The notes beneath the pieces are model-generated. The model saw nothing but the letters and a program-made list of their open reading frames with translations, was not told the DNA's origin and searched no databases. Positions 43,305 to 52,022 of a stretch of 64,000 nt of DNA are shown piece after piece (the first letter of the stretch is position 1; every line of letters begins with the position of its first letter). This DNA comes from Bacteroidales bacterium UBA5536 (lineage in GTDB: Bacteria > Bacteroidota > Bacteroidia > Bacteroidales > F082). The position numbers and the translations under genes were made by a program. The stretch spans positions 186,001 through 250,000 of the forward strand of contig DINQ01000011.1 of assembly GCA_002426795.1 (NCBI GenBank), given 5' to 3'.

Positions 43305-45521
43305 ATGTTAAAGAAAAATTATTTATTGATTTTTCTGTTGTTTGCATGTAGCCTGTTTTCGAACAATGTGCAGGCGCAGAAAATCAGTGGAAAAGTATTT
43401 GAACAATCGTCCGGTGAAAAAGCTCCGCTTCCCGGCGTAAATGTGTATTGGGCCGGCACACAAACCGGCACAGTAACTGACGAAAAAGGACGTTTCAGTC
43501 TGCAGGAGTTAAAAGGAGCTCATCAAATTGTTTTCAGTTTTGTTGGATTCGTAAACGACACCGTGCATGCGCCTCATGGCGGTGAAAGGATAGAGCATGT
43601 GATGGCGCAGGCACTCACGCTGGGCGAAGTAGACGTTTCGGCCAGGGCAAAGACCAATTTTGTATCGCGACTCAGTACCGTGAATGCCAAAACCATTACT
43701 TCGGGCGAGCTGCAGAAGGCAGCGTGCTGTAACTTGTCAGAAAGTTTCGAAACAAGTGCCAGCGTTGATGTGTCGTATAGCGATGCCGTGACAGGTGCCA
43801 AACAAATTGAACTACTTGGCCTCAGTGGCATCTATACCCAGATGATGAGCGAAAATATTCCGAATCTCCGTGGATTGGCTACTTCGTTCGGGTTGGGATA
43901 TGTCCCGGGTAGCTGGATGGAGTCGATCCAGGTTTCGAAAGGCACTTCCTCAGTTTTAAATGGCTTTGAATCGGTGAGCGGACAAATCAATGTTGAATAC
44001 AAAAAACCCGCAGAAAGTGAACGTTTTTTTCTGAACCTTTATCAGAGTCATATGGGGCGCAGCGAATTGAATTTCAACACCAAACTCAGGGTCAATAACA
44101 AGCTGACAACCGCCATTTTGGGTCATGTAAGTCACAACAGCACCAGACACGACGACAACCACGATGGTTTTCTGGATGACCCGCTTTCGACACAATACAA
44201 TCTATTTGTAAGAGGCGAATACCGCACCACGCACTTCGATGCCCAGTTTGGCATCAAAGGGTTGAAAGAAAACCGTCAAGGCGGTCAACTGCGTTTCAAT
44301 TCAGAAAAACCCCGCGACATCGAAAACGGTTATGGTATCGGGCTGCTGACCAACAGAGTTGAAGGCTTTTTGAAAACAGGTTTTATTTTTAGCCGGCCTG
44401 CTACCAGTCTCGGCATCCAGCAACAGTTTATCTATCACGACCTGAATGCCTATTTCGGGCTACGGGATTATAATGCTGAACAGTATTCTTACTACGGAAA
44501 TGCACTTTTTCAGTCGTATATCAACGATACGCGCCACACTTACACAACCGGTTTTAGCCTGTTGTTCGACCAGTATAACGAGCAGCTCAACGACAGTGTT
44601 TTTAACCGGACTGAGCGCATTCCGGGTGTGTTTTATCAATATACCTACAGCGATGGCGCCAAATTCAACCTGATAGCCGGCATCAGGCTCGATCACCACA
44701 ATACCTTTGGTTTTTTTGTGACGCCACGTTTACATATGCGCTACAGTTTCAATGAACATACAATCCTGCGTTTGTCGGCCGGTAAAGGCTACCGTACCAC
44801 CAATATCCTGGCTGAAAACACTTCGCTGCTGGCCTCGTCGCGCCGGATTATTTTCCGCAACACCCCAAAAATGGAGGAAGCCTGGAACTATGGCCTCAAC
44901 CTCAGCAAACACATCGACCTCAATAACCGGGAACTCACACTGGCACTCGATATTTACCGCACCGATTTTGTCAATCAGGTTGTCGTGGATCGCGATATAG
45001 ACCCTCAACACGTTTTTATTTATAACCTCGATGGGAAGTCCTATGCGAACAGTATTCAGCTGGAAGCCAATTACGAACTGGTGAAAGGGCTGGATGTAAC
45101 GGCAGCCATACGTGTGAACGATGTGCAGATGACCCTGAATAGTGAGTTGCAGGAAAAACCGCTTGTAAACAAGTACAAAGGGCTGGTCACGCTATCGTAC
45201 GCCACCAATCTTCGGAAGTGGCAGTTCGATTTCACCACTCAGTTCAACGGCATAAGCAGACTTCCTGCAACAGCAGCCAATCCGGAGCCATACCGACTGG
45301 AAGAAAAGTCGCCAGCCTACACCATTATCAATGCACAGGTAACCAAGTTTTTCAGGAAATGGAATGTGTATCTGGGCGGTGAAAACCTGACCAATTTCAG
45401 GCAGGAAAACCCAATTCTGGCGGCTTCAGAACCCTTTGGCGAGTATTTCGATTCGTCCATCGTTTGGGGACCTATCAGCGGTATAAAAATCTATGCCGGA
45501 TTGCGTTACAGTATTGAATAA
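43305..45521 (+). CDS. TonB-dependent outer-membrane receptor
   Basis: 738 aa. Signal peptide (about 1-24, NNVQAQ), an N-terminal carboxypeptidase-regulatory-like domain (KISGKVFEQSSGEKAPLPGV ... GRFSLQEL), a plug domain (about 125-235, MMSENIPNLRGLATSFGLGYVPG) and a beta-barrel ending GLRYSIE. A Cys pair (KAACCNLSES) lies in the plug. Placement between a HYC_CC_PP protein and an HMA-domain protein suggests uptake of a metal or metal complex, possibly copper; substrate not shown by sequence. Confidence 0.92.
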   Translation: MLKKNYLLIFLLFACSLFSNNVQAQKISGKVFEQSSGEKAPLPGVNVYWAGTQTGTVTDEKGRFSLQELKGAHQIVFSFVGFVNDTVHAPHGGERIEHVMAQALTLGEVDVSARAKTNFVSRLSTVNAKTITSGELQKAACCNLSESFETSASVDVSYSDAVTGAKQIELLGLSGIYTQMMSENIPNLRGLATSFGLGYVPGSWMESIQVSKGTSSVLNGFESVSGQINVEYKKPAESERFFLNLYQSHMGRSELNFNTKLRVNNKLTTAILGHVSHNSTRHDDNHDGFLDDPLSTQYNLFVRGEYRTTHFDAQFGIKGLKENRQGGQLRFNSEKPRDIENGYGIGLLTNRVEGFLKTGFIFSRPATSLGIQQQFIYHDLNAYFGLRDYNAEQYSYYGNALFQSYINDTRHTYTTGFSLLFDQYNEQLNDSVFNRTERIPGVFYQYTYSDGAKFNLIAGIRLDHHNTFGFFVTPRLHMRYSFNEHTILRLSAGKGYRTTNILAENTSLLASSRRIIFRNTPKMEEAWNYGLNLSKHIDLNNRELTLALDIYRTDFVNQVVVDRDIDPQHVFIYNLDGKSYANSIQLEANYELVKGLDVTAAIRVNDVQMTLNSELQEKPLVNKYKGLVTLSYATNLRKWQFDFTTQFNGISRLPATAANPEPYRLEEKSPAYTIINAQVTKFFRKWNVYLGGENLTNFRQENPILAASEPFGEYFDSSIVWGPISGIKIYAGLRYSIE

Positions 45522-45568
45522 TTTATTTTTAACCCATTGAACAGATAAAAAACACTAAAAAATAAACC

Positions 45569-45934
45569 ATGAAAACTTTAAAAAACAGTATCAGTCTTGG
45601 TGTTTTGTTCCTGCTGATCATGCCATTAGCGCTCTTTGCACAGGTGAAAAAGAAAAGTAAAACTGAAAAAGTCGAGATTCAAACCTCAGCCATCTGTGGA
45701 CAATGCAAGGATCGGCTGGAGAAAAACCTGGCTTTCGAAAAAGGGGTAAAATCCGTTTCGCTGGATGATGAAACAAAAATTATTACCATCGAATACAAAC
45801 GTGGCAAAAACGACAAAGAAAAACTCAAGAAAGCCATTTCAAAAATCGGCTACGATGCCGATGATGTACCTGCTGACCCTAAAGCATACGACCGTTTACC
45901 CGATTGTTGCAAAAAAGGAAATGAGCCACACTAA
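45569..45934 (+). CDS. secreted heavy-metal-associated (HMA) domain protein
   Basis: 121 aa. Signal peptide (about 1-25, LALFAQ), then an HMA ferredoxin-like domain with CxxC-type motif SAICGQCKDRLEKNL and GYDADDVPAD, and a Cys pair near the C-terminus (LPDCCKKG). HMA domains bind Cu(I), Zn or similar ions. It follows the TonB receptor by 47 nt and probably ends that operon. Confidence 0.88.
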   Translation: MKTLKNSISLGVLFLLIMPLALFAQVKKKSKTEKVEIQTSAICGQCKDRLEKNLAFEKGVKSVSLDDETKIITIEYKRGKNDKEKLKKAISKIGYDADDVPADPKAYDRLPDCCKKGNEPH

Positions 45935-45973
45935 GTCTACAAAACCAGTTTCAACTTCTCGCTGAGAATTGGT

Positions 45974-47119
45974 TTAACACCCAATATACCGCGAGATCAC
46001 CAAACGTTGAATCTCAGAGGTGCCCTCACCGATTTGTAACAGGCGCTGATCGCGATAGAAGCGCTCGACAGCATAATCTTTCATGAGGCCATACCCACCA
46101 TGAATCTGCACAGCTTCGTCGGCTACTTCCTTGGCAATTTCTGAACAATACAGCTTGGCCATGGCCGATTCCAGACCGAAAGGTCTGCCTTCGTCCTTTA
46201 GCCAGCAGGCTTTGTACAGGAGATTGCGTGCCAGTTCGATCTTCATGGCCATGTCGGCCAGCTTGAAGGCGTTGATCTGAAATTTTGAGATGGGCTGTCC
46301 GAACTGTTTGCGCTCCTGCGCGTAAGCCAAAGCCAATTCGTATGCGCCCTGTGCTGCGCCCAATCCCATGGCAGCTATCGATAAACGACCGGCATCCAGG
46401 GTAGCCAGCATGATTTTTGAACCCTGACCTATTTCTCCCAACAGGTTTTCTTTGGGCACTTTCACGTCGTCGAAATACAACTCGGCAGTATCCGAAGCGC
46501 GCCACATCATCTTATTGTGCATGGCAACGCGCTTGAAACCTGGTGTTTCTGCATCCACCAGAATAGTTGTAAACTGCTTTTTGCCATTCACCTCACTCGA
46601 AACAGCCTGCACAGTGCAGCCGATGTTGATTGAAGAAGCACCGTTGGTGATAAAAATCTTTGAACCATTGATGAGCCATTGGTTGTTAACCAGTTCTGCT
46701 GTCGTCTTTGATCCACGCGAGTCAGAGCCGGCTCCGGGTTCTGTTAAACCGAAACTCCAAAGAGCTTCACCCGTGCATAGCTGAGGCAGGTATTTCAGTT
46801 TTTGCTCTTCAGTTCCATAATAATACAAAGGACCTATGCCCAATGAATTGTGGGCTGCAAGCGTGGCAGCCTGTGAACCATCGATGCGCGCAAGTTCTTC
46901 CACAGCAATGATATACGACAAAGTATCGAGTTCCTGTCCGCCATATTTCTCGGGAAGATACATGCCAAACAGGCCAAGTTCACCCATTCGTTTGGTGAGC
47001 GCCACCGAAAACTCAGCTTTTTCATCCAGTTCCTGCGCTACGGGTTTGATTTCACGTTCGGCAAACTCGCGTACCGTTTCGCGGATCATTTTGTGTTCTT
47101 CTGACAGATCAAAGTTCAT
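45974..47119 (-). CDS. acyl-CoA dehydrogenase, in a leucine-degradation-like operon
   Basis: 381 aa. MNFDLSEEHKMIRETVREFA start, SFGLTEPGAGSDSRGSKTTAE and IFITNGASSINIG flavin/substrate segments. The operon context (carboxylase alpha/beta and a hydratase) points to isovaleryl-CoA, but E365 in QIGEGTSEIQRLV is at the catalytic position of short/medium-chain enzymes, whereas canonical isovaleryl-CoA dehydrogenases have a non-acidic residue there and use another glutamate. The substrate is therefore uncertain: isovaleryl-, 2-methylbutyryl- or another short acyl-CoA. Starts 15 nt after the carboxylase alpha stop. Confidence 0.92.
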   Translation of the reverse strand: MNFDLSEEHKMIRETVREFAEREIKPVAQELDEKAEFSVALTKRMGELGLFGMYLPEKYGGQELDTLSYIIAVEELARIDGSQAATLAAHNSLGIGPLYYYGTEEQKLKYLPQLCTGEALWSFGLTEPGAGSDSRGSKTTAELVNNQWLINGSKIFITNGASSINIGCTVQAVSSEVNGKKQFTTILVDAETPGFKRVAMHNKMMWRASDTAELYFDDVKVPKENLLGEIGQGSKIMLATLDAGRLSIAAMGLGAAQGAYELALAYAQERKQFGQPISKFQINAFKLADMAMKIELARNLLYKACWLKDEGRPFGLESAMAKLYCSEIAKEVADEAVQIHGGYGLMKDYAVERFYRDQRLLQIGEGTSEIQRLVISRYIGC

Positions 47120-47134
47120 GGTTGTATTTTTTCT

Positions 47135-49141
47135 TTATATTTCTTGTTCACTTAAATGCACCAGTTGAATCTTGGTATCGACCATCTCGCCCTCCTTCAC
47201 ATTCACCTGATCGACTTTTGCCCTGGCCGGTGCAACGATATTGTTTTCCATTTTCATTGCTTCTACAACAAGTAAAACCGTTCCGCGGTTCACCAAATCG
47301 CCTTCTTTAACGTTGACTTTTAACACGCGACCCGGCATGGGTGCAAAAAGACTGCCCCCGGCTTCGTCTTCGCTACCCTGTCCGTAATCGATACTGTCGT
47401 TGAGCAAGTCTGTCCTGCGACACTTAAATTGCATGCCTCCGATGCTCATGAGGGTATCGCCCTCGTCATCTTCAGAGAAATACGCCATCTCTGGCTGATC
47501 CATCATGTTGAATGCAAGACATTTGCCGTCCCAACTGATCAGTGATGAAGTCACGACTTCCTTTTTAAACTGCAGCTGCAAACTGCCCGGTGAAAATTCA
47601 TGAATCACAAGCTGAAACTCCTGCTCGTCAACTTTAACAGACGGCCCGGAATGGTGCCGCCAATAACCTATCTGAGACCAAACATCCACGGGATCAGTGC
47701 CTTGCCATTGATTTTTGTGCAGGTCGTAGAGCATAAATGCCGTCAGTTTTAGCGCATCAGGAAGTGCTTTTCTTTGCAAGGCCATCTGCTTCATCAGGGC
47801 GTCTGCTTCTTTTTCGCAAAAAGAGGTACTGATTTTGTTTGTGTCAAAGGCCTTGTGCGAAAGCAGCGCACGCAGATATGGCACATTGGTCTGTATGCCC
47901 TGAATCACATAGTTTTCAAGGGCTTTGATGGATTTTTCGATGGCTTGTTGCCGGTTCTCGGCATAGCAAACCAGCTTGCTGATCATCGGGTCGTAGCTGC
48001 TGCGTATTTCCGCAGGACCATCGATGCTGCTATCGATGCGGATATTGGTCCCCGCTGGCTCATGGTACAAAGTCATTGTGCCTGGCGAAGGCAAGAAGTT
48101 CCTGGCCGGATCCTCGGCATAGATACGGCATTCGATGGCGTGTCCGCGTTGTATCACCTGGTTTTGCTTAAAGCGCAATGGCATGCCCATGGCGATATAC
48201 ACCTGTTCTTCAACCAGGTCGAATCCCGTAACAAGTTCCGTAACAGGGTGTTCTACCTGGATGCGTGTATTCATTTCGAGGAAGTAGAAATTCAGCTTGT
48301 CATCTACCAAAAACTCGATGGTTCCGGCACTGCGGTATCCAATTTCGTGACAGATTTTAACTGCTGCCTCTCCCATTTTCTGCCGCACGGCTTCTGTAAG
48401 CGTTGGCGAAGGTGATTCTTCGATGATTTTTTGGTAGCGCCTCTGGATGGAACATTCCCTTTCGTAGAGGTGAATCGCGTTGCCATGCTGGTCACCGAGC
48501 ACTTGTACCTCAATGTGGCGTGGGTTTTCGATGTACTGTTCCACATACACCGTGGCATCTCCGAAATAGTTTTTGGCTTCGCGCGAGGTGGTTTCAAGCA
48601 CCTGATCCAGCTCTTCTGCTTTGCGAACGATCCGCATACCCTTGCCACCTCCACCGGCAGCTGCCTTGATCAGAACCGGAAACGGCAAGGTGTTGGCGTT
48701 GGCCCGGATATCGTCGAGCGAACCGGTCAGCCCTTTTGTGACCGGCAATCCACTTTTTACAGCAAATTCGCGGGCGGCAATTTTGTTTCCCATCAGCTGG
48801 ATCGAGCGGGTATCAGGCCCAATAAAGATAATCTGGTTGTCTTCGCAGGCTTTCACCAGTTTTGGGTTTTCCGACAGGAAGCCATAACCGGGATGAATAG
48901 CCTGTGCGCCACACTTTTTGGCAATGGCGATGATTTTTTCTACGTTGAGATAGGTCGCAGAGAGTTCTCCATCTCCGAGCGGATAAGCTTCATCGGCCAT
49001 GCGTTTGTGCAAGGCATCAGCATCATTTTCTGCATATATAGCCACCGATTGGATGTCCATCCGCCTGAGCGTACGCATGATGCGGATGGCAATTTCGCCA
49101 CGGTTGGCTATCAGTATTTTTTGGATTGGTTGGTTGGTCAT
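47135..49141 (-). CDS. acyl-CoA carboxylase alpha subunit (biotin carboxylase plus biotin carrier), methylcrotonyl-type
   Basis: 668 aa. Biotin carboxylase ATP-grasp region in the first 450 residues (KILIANRGEIAIRIMRT, AIHPGYGFLSENP, AAGGGGKGMRIV, EMNTRIQVEHPVTE), a middle linker domain, and a C-terminal biotinyl domain with the biotin-accepting lysine K630 in VVEAMKMENN. With the beta subunit at 49942 it forms an acyl-CoA carboxylase; context suggests 3-methylcrotonyl-CoA. ATG overlaps the stop of the hydratase gene by four bases (ATGA). Confidence 0.94.
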   Translation of the reverse strand: MTNQPIQKILIANRGEIAIRIMRTLRRMDIQSVAIYAENDADALHKRMADEAYPLGDGELSATYLNVEKIIAIAKKCGAQAIHPGYGFLSENPKLVKACEDNQIIFIGPDTRSIQLMGNKIAAREFAVKSGLPVTKGLTGSLDDIRANANTLPFPVLIKAAAGGGGKGMRIVRKAEELDQVLETTSREAKNYFGDATVYVEQYIENPRHIEVQVLGDQHGNAIHLYERECSIQRRYQKIIEESPSPTLTEAVRQKMGEAAVKICHEIGYRSAGTIEFLVDDKLNFYFLEMNTRIQVEHPVTELVTGFDLVEEQVYIAMGMPLRFKQNQVIQRGHAIECRIYAEDPARNFLPSPGTMTLYHEPAGTNIRIDSSIDGPAEIRSSYDPMISKLVCYAENRQQAIEKSIKALENYVIQGIQTNVPYLRALLSHKAFDTNKISTSFCEKEADALMKQMALQRKALPDALKLTAFMLYDLHKNQWQGTDPVDVWSQIGYWRHHSGPSVKVDEQEFQLVIHEFSPGSLQLQFKKEVVTSSLISWDGKCLAFNMMDQPEMAYFSEDDEGDTLMSIGGMQFKCRRTDLLNDSIDYGQGSEDEAGGSLFAPMPGRVLKVNVKEGDLVNRGTVLLVVEAMKMENNIVAPARAKVDQVNVKEGEMVDTKIQLVHLSEQEI

Positions 49142-49938
49142 GATGGTTTCACCCAGTTTGGTTTACGTTTTTCGAAAAATGCAGCCATGCCTTCCTGGGC
49201 TTCTTCAGAAGCGCGCTGACTTGCAATGAGTTGTGTAGTGTAGGAATTTAATGACTCCTCTTTGAAGAGTCCGGTTGTCACGTTTTCAATGAGTTTTTTG
49301 CATTGTTGCACCGCCTTGGGCGCACTGGTGAGCAGCTGGCTGACATAAAAATGCTCCTGTTCGTCCATCTCGGCCTGAGGCGCTAATTTGTTGACCAACA
49401 GAAAGCGGGCTGCTTCCTGGGCAGAAAAGCGGCGACCGGTCAACATGAGTTCGCGGGCTGCAGCTTCGCCGCAACGACGAATGACATAGGGTGAGATGGT
49501 CGCCGGTGTAATGCCCAGCTTGACTTCGCTGAAAGCAAAAACCGTTTGTGTTTCGGCCAAAACGATGTCGCAGGCAGCAGTTAACCCATTGGCACCACCA
49601 TAAACAGCTCCGTGAACGACAGCCAAAACTGGCTTGCTGCAGCGGTAGATCGCTTCGAACAGGGCAGCCAGTTTCTGTGCATCAGCCAGGTTTTCTGCCT
49701 GTCCAAAACCAGCAATTTCTTTCATGTAATGGAGGTCGGCTCCTGCACAGAACGAAGGCCCCTTTCCTTTGATGACAATGACCCTGACAGTTTCGTCGTT
49801 TTGTAAAAGATCGAATGCAGCAGCAATGTCGGCCATCATTTGCGGGTTGAGGGCATTGTGTTTTTCCGGTCTGTTGAGCCAGATGGTTGCCACGCCCTGA
49901 TGCAGGTGCAGCTCGAGTGTTTGCATGCTTGTTTTCAT
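49138..49938 (-). CDS. enoyl-CoA hydratase family, probable methylglutaconyl-CoA hydratase
   Basis: 266 aa crotonase-fold protein. Oxyanion-hole segments GKGPSFCAGADLHYMKEI and AVVHGAVYGGANGLTAACD; the FCAGADL(N/H)WM-type segment and location between the carboxylase subunits match LiuC-like methylglutaconyl-CoA hydratases. The reaction would give HMG-CoA; no HMG-CoA lyase gene is in the window. Confidence 0.88.
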   Translation of the reverse strand: MKTSMQTLELHLHQGVATIWLNRPEKHNALNPQMMADIAAAFDLLQNDETVRVIVIKGKGPSFCAGADLHYMKEIAGFGQAENLADAQKLAALFEAIYRCSKPVLAVVHGAVYGGANGLTAACDIVLAETQTVFAFSEVKLGITPATISPYVIRRCGEAAARELMLTGRRFSAQEAARFLLVNKLAPQAEMDEQEHFYVSQLLTSAPKAVQQCKKLIENVTTGLFKEESLNSYTTQLIASQRASEEAQEGMAAFFEKRKPNWVKPS

Positions 49939-49941
49939 AGG

Positions 49942-51549
49942 CTACATTCTGAATACACCAAATTTCTGCTCGGGGAAAGGCTGGTTGATCGAAGCCGCGA
50001 TACCCATGGCCAGCATCTTGCGCGTATCCACAGGGTCGATGATACCATCGTCCCACAGGCGGGCCGTACTGTAATAGGCCGAACCTTCGCGTTCGTACTT
50101 ATCGAGGATGGGTTGCTTCATCTTTTGCAGCTCTTCTTCCGACATAACGATGCCCTTGGCCGCCAGTTGTTCCTGTTTAACTGTTGCCAGCACATTGGCG
50201 GCCTGTTCACCACCCATGACTGAAATCTTGGCATTGGGCCACATGAAAAGCAGGCGCGGATTAAATGCACGTCCGGCCATGCCATAGTTTCCTGCACCAA
50301 AAGAGCCGCCAAAAATCACAGTGAACTTGGGCACATTGGCGTTTGAAACTGCATGTACCATTTTGGCGCCATCTTTGGCGATACCGCCCCGTTCAAAATC
50401 TTTACCGACCATAAAACCAGTGATATTTTGCAGGAAAATAAGCGGGATTTTTCGGGCGGTGCACAACTCGATGAAATGCGTCACTTTAAGTGCCGATTCA
50501 GAAAAAAGCACGCCATAATTGGCGATGATGCCAACCGGAAAGCCCATGATGTAGGCAAAGCCTGTGACCACCGTCGTTGCATAGCGTGCCTTAAATTCCT
50601 GAAAACGTGAGCCGTCGACCATGCGGGCTATGATCTCGCGCGGATCGACCAGCTTGCGCAGATCGACAGGCGCCAGTCCGTGAAGCTCCATCGGATCGTA
50701 GAGTGGTTCCTCTTGCGACATCAGCTCGAGGTGCTGTTTTTCTCTTGGGTGCAACGTTTCGAAGATATTGCGGCAAATCTGGATGGCATGGGTGTCGTTT
50801 TCGGCAAAATGGTCGGCCACGCCCGACACCGCTGTGTGTACATCGGCGCCGCCCAGCTCTTCGGCAGTAACTTCTTCTCCTGTAGCCGCTTTCACCAGTG
50901 GCGGACCTCCCAAAAAGATGGTGCCCTGATTTTTCACGATGATGGTTTCGTCGCTCATGGCAGGCACATACGCGCCTCCTGCTGTGCAGGAGCCCATCAC
51001 AATGGCAATCTGTGGCAGGCCCATCGCCGACATGCGTGCCTGGTTGTAGAAGAAACGACCAAAATGGTCGCGGTCAGGAAAAACAGTATCCTGTTCAGGC
51101 AGAAAAGCGCCACCCGAATCGACCATATACACGCAAGGCAAATGGTTTTCCATCGCAATTTCCTGCGCACGCAGATGCTTCTTGATGGTATACTGTATAT
51201 AAGTGCCGCCTTTTACCGTTGCATCGTTGGCTATGATGACCGTTTCGCGGCCGTGAATCACGCCAATGCCTGTGACAATCCCCGCCGAAGGGAAGCCATT
51301 GTTGTAAAGGTCGAAAGCCGCCATGGGCGAGAGCTCCAGAAAGGGCGTGTTTTTGTCGAGCAAGAGGTCGATGCGTTCGCGGGCCAGCAGTTTCTTTCTT
51401 TCCTTGTGCTTTTTAACGGCTTCGGGACTGCCACCGGAAGTGCTTTGCTGCATCCGTTCGTGGTAGGTTTTCAGCAGGGCTTCGAAGGCCGTTTTGTTGG
51501 CAACGAAATCTGCTGAGGAAGTGTCGATTTTTGTCTTTAAAATATACAA
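49942..51549 (-). CDS. acyl-CoA carboxylase beta (carboxyltransferase) subunit, methylcrotonyl-type
   Basis: 535 aa carboxyltransferase. MCC-beta hallmarks: RMQQSTSGGSPEAVKKHKER, ELSPMAAFDLYNNG, VYMVDSGGAFLPEQD, GSCTAGGAYVPAMSDE and FGAGNYGMAGRAF. The start is TTG: an in-frame stop lies five codons upstream and no ATG is nearby, and MYILKTKIDTSS aligns with family N-termini. First gene of the four-gene operon; a -7-like TATCTTTA (minus strand, 51626-51633) lies about 75 nt upstream. Confidence 0.94.
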   Translation of the reverse strand: MYILKTKIDTSSADFVANKTAFEALLKTYHERMQQSTSGGSPEAVKKHKERKKLLARERIDLLLDKNTPFLELSPMAAFDLYNNGFPSAGIVTGIGVIHGRETVIIANDATVKGGTYIQYTIKKHLRAQEIAMENHLPCVYMVDSGGAFLPEQDTVFPDRDHFGRFFYNQARMSAMGLPQIAIVMGSCTAGGAYVPAMSDETIIVKNQGTIFLGGPPLVKAATGEEVTAEELGGADVHTAVSGVADHFAENDTHAIQICRNIFETLHPREKQHLELMSQEEPLYDPMELHGLAPVDLRKLVDPREIIARMVDGSRFQEFKARYATTVVTGFAYIMGFPVGIIANYGVLFSESALKVTHFIELCTARKIPLIFLQNITGFMVGKDFERGGIAKDGAKMVHAVSNANVPKFTVIFGGSFGAGNYGMAGRAFNPRLLFMWPNAKISVMGGEQAANVLATVKQEQLAAKGIVMSEEELQKMKQPILDKYEREGSAYYSTARLWDDGIIDPVDTRKMLAMGIAASINQPFPEQKFGVFRM

Positions 51550-52022
51550 GTCAGAACAGTGTTAAGTGTGATGACTTCCGGCCCTTGCACCACATCAGGC
51601 GTTTCAGACCGAAAATCGGGATGGGTAAAGATAAAAAAAAATCCAATGAAATATCCATAAGAATATCATCACACCCACTGTAATGAAAATTCATGGATAT
51701 TCCACCTGCCTGTGGCAGACAGGTGTGACCGATGAAATCAAAATTATTTACACATGAAAAGTTTTTTCACACATCATGAAACAAAGCAAAGTGTTTTGTC
51801 TACCGTCAGTTTAATACATTCTTGCGTTTACCTTTAAAATATAATATTTCACCCTTTATTTCATGACGTTTAAAAGATTTTAGGTGATTAGAGAATCATT
51901 GTCTACCTTTAAACCGTGACTCAACACAAAAGGTAATAGCATGCCGCCGAAGGTAAAATAAACCCAAAAAGACATGCAAGGAGCCTTTTGAGCAGTTGCC
52001 GGCCAACACAAAACCAAAACTG
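51550..52022. other. divergent intergenic region with palindromes and promoters
   Basis: About 470 nt between the carboxylase operon and a sensor kinase gene. It holds a -7-like TATCTTTA for the minus operon (51626-51633), two TACCTTTA boxes for the plus strand (51829-51836 and 51904-51911), and the palindrome at 51703-51725. No gene was recognised. Confidence 0.55.
51703..51725. repeat. palindromic element with arms CACCTGCCTG / CAGACAGGTG
   Basis: Arms at 51703-51712 and 51716-51725 pair over ten positions with one mismatch around a three-base loop. It looks like the CCTGYCTG-type palindromes scattered through many Bacteroidota genomes. Confidence 0.65.

Noticed and set aside
45941..45976. 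Possible bidirectional terminator between the HMA gene and the acyl-CoA dehydrogenase gene
   Set aside because: Inner stem is only five pairs with internal mismatches and no good T-run.
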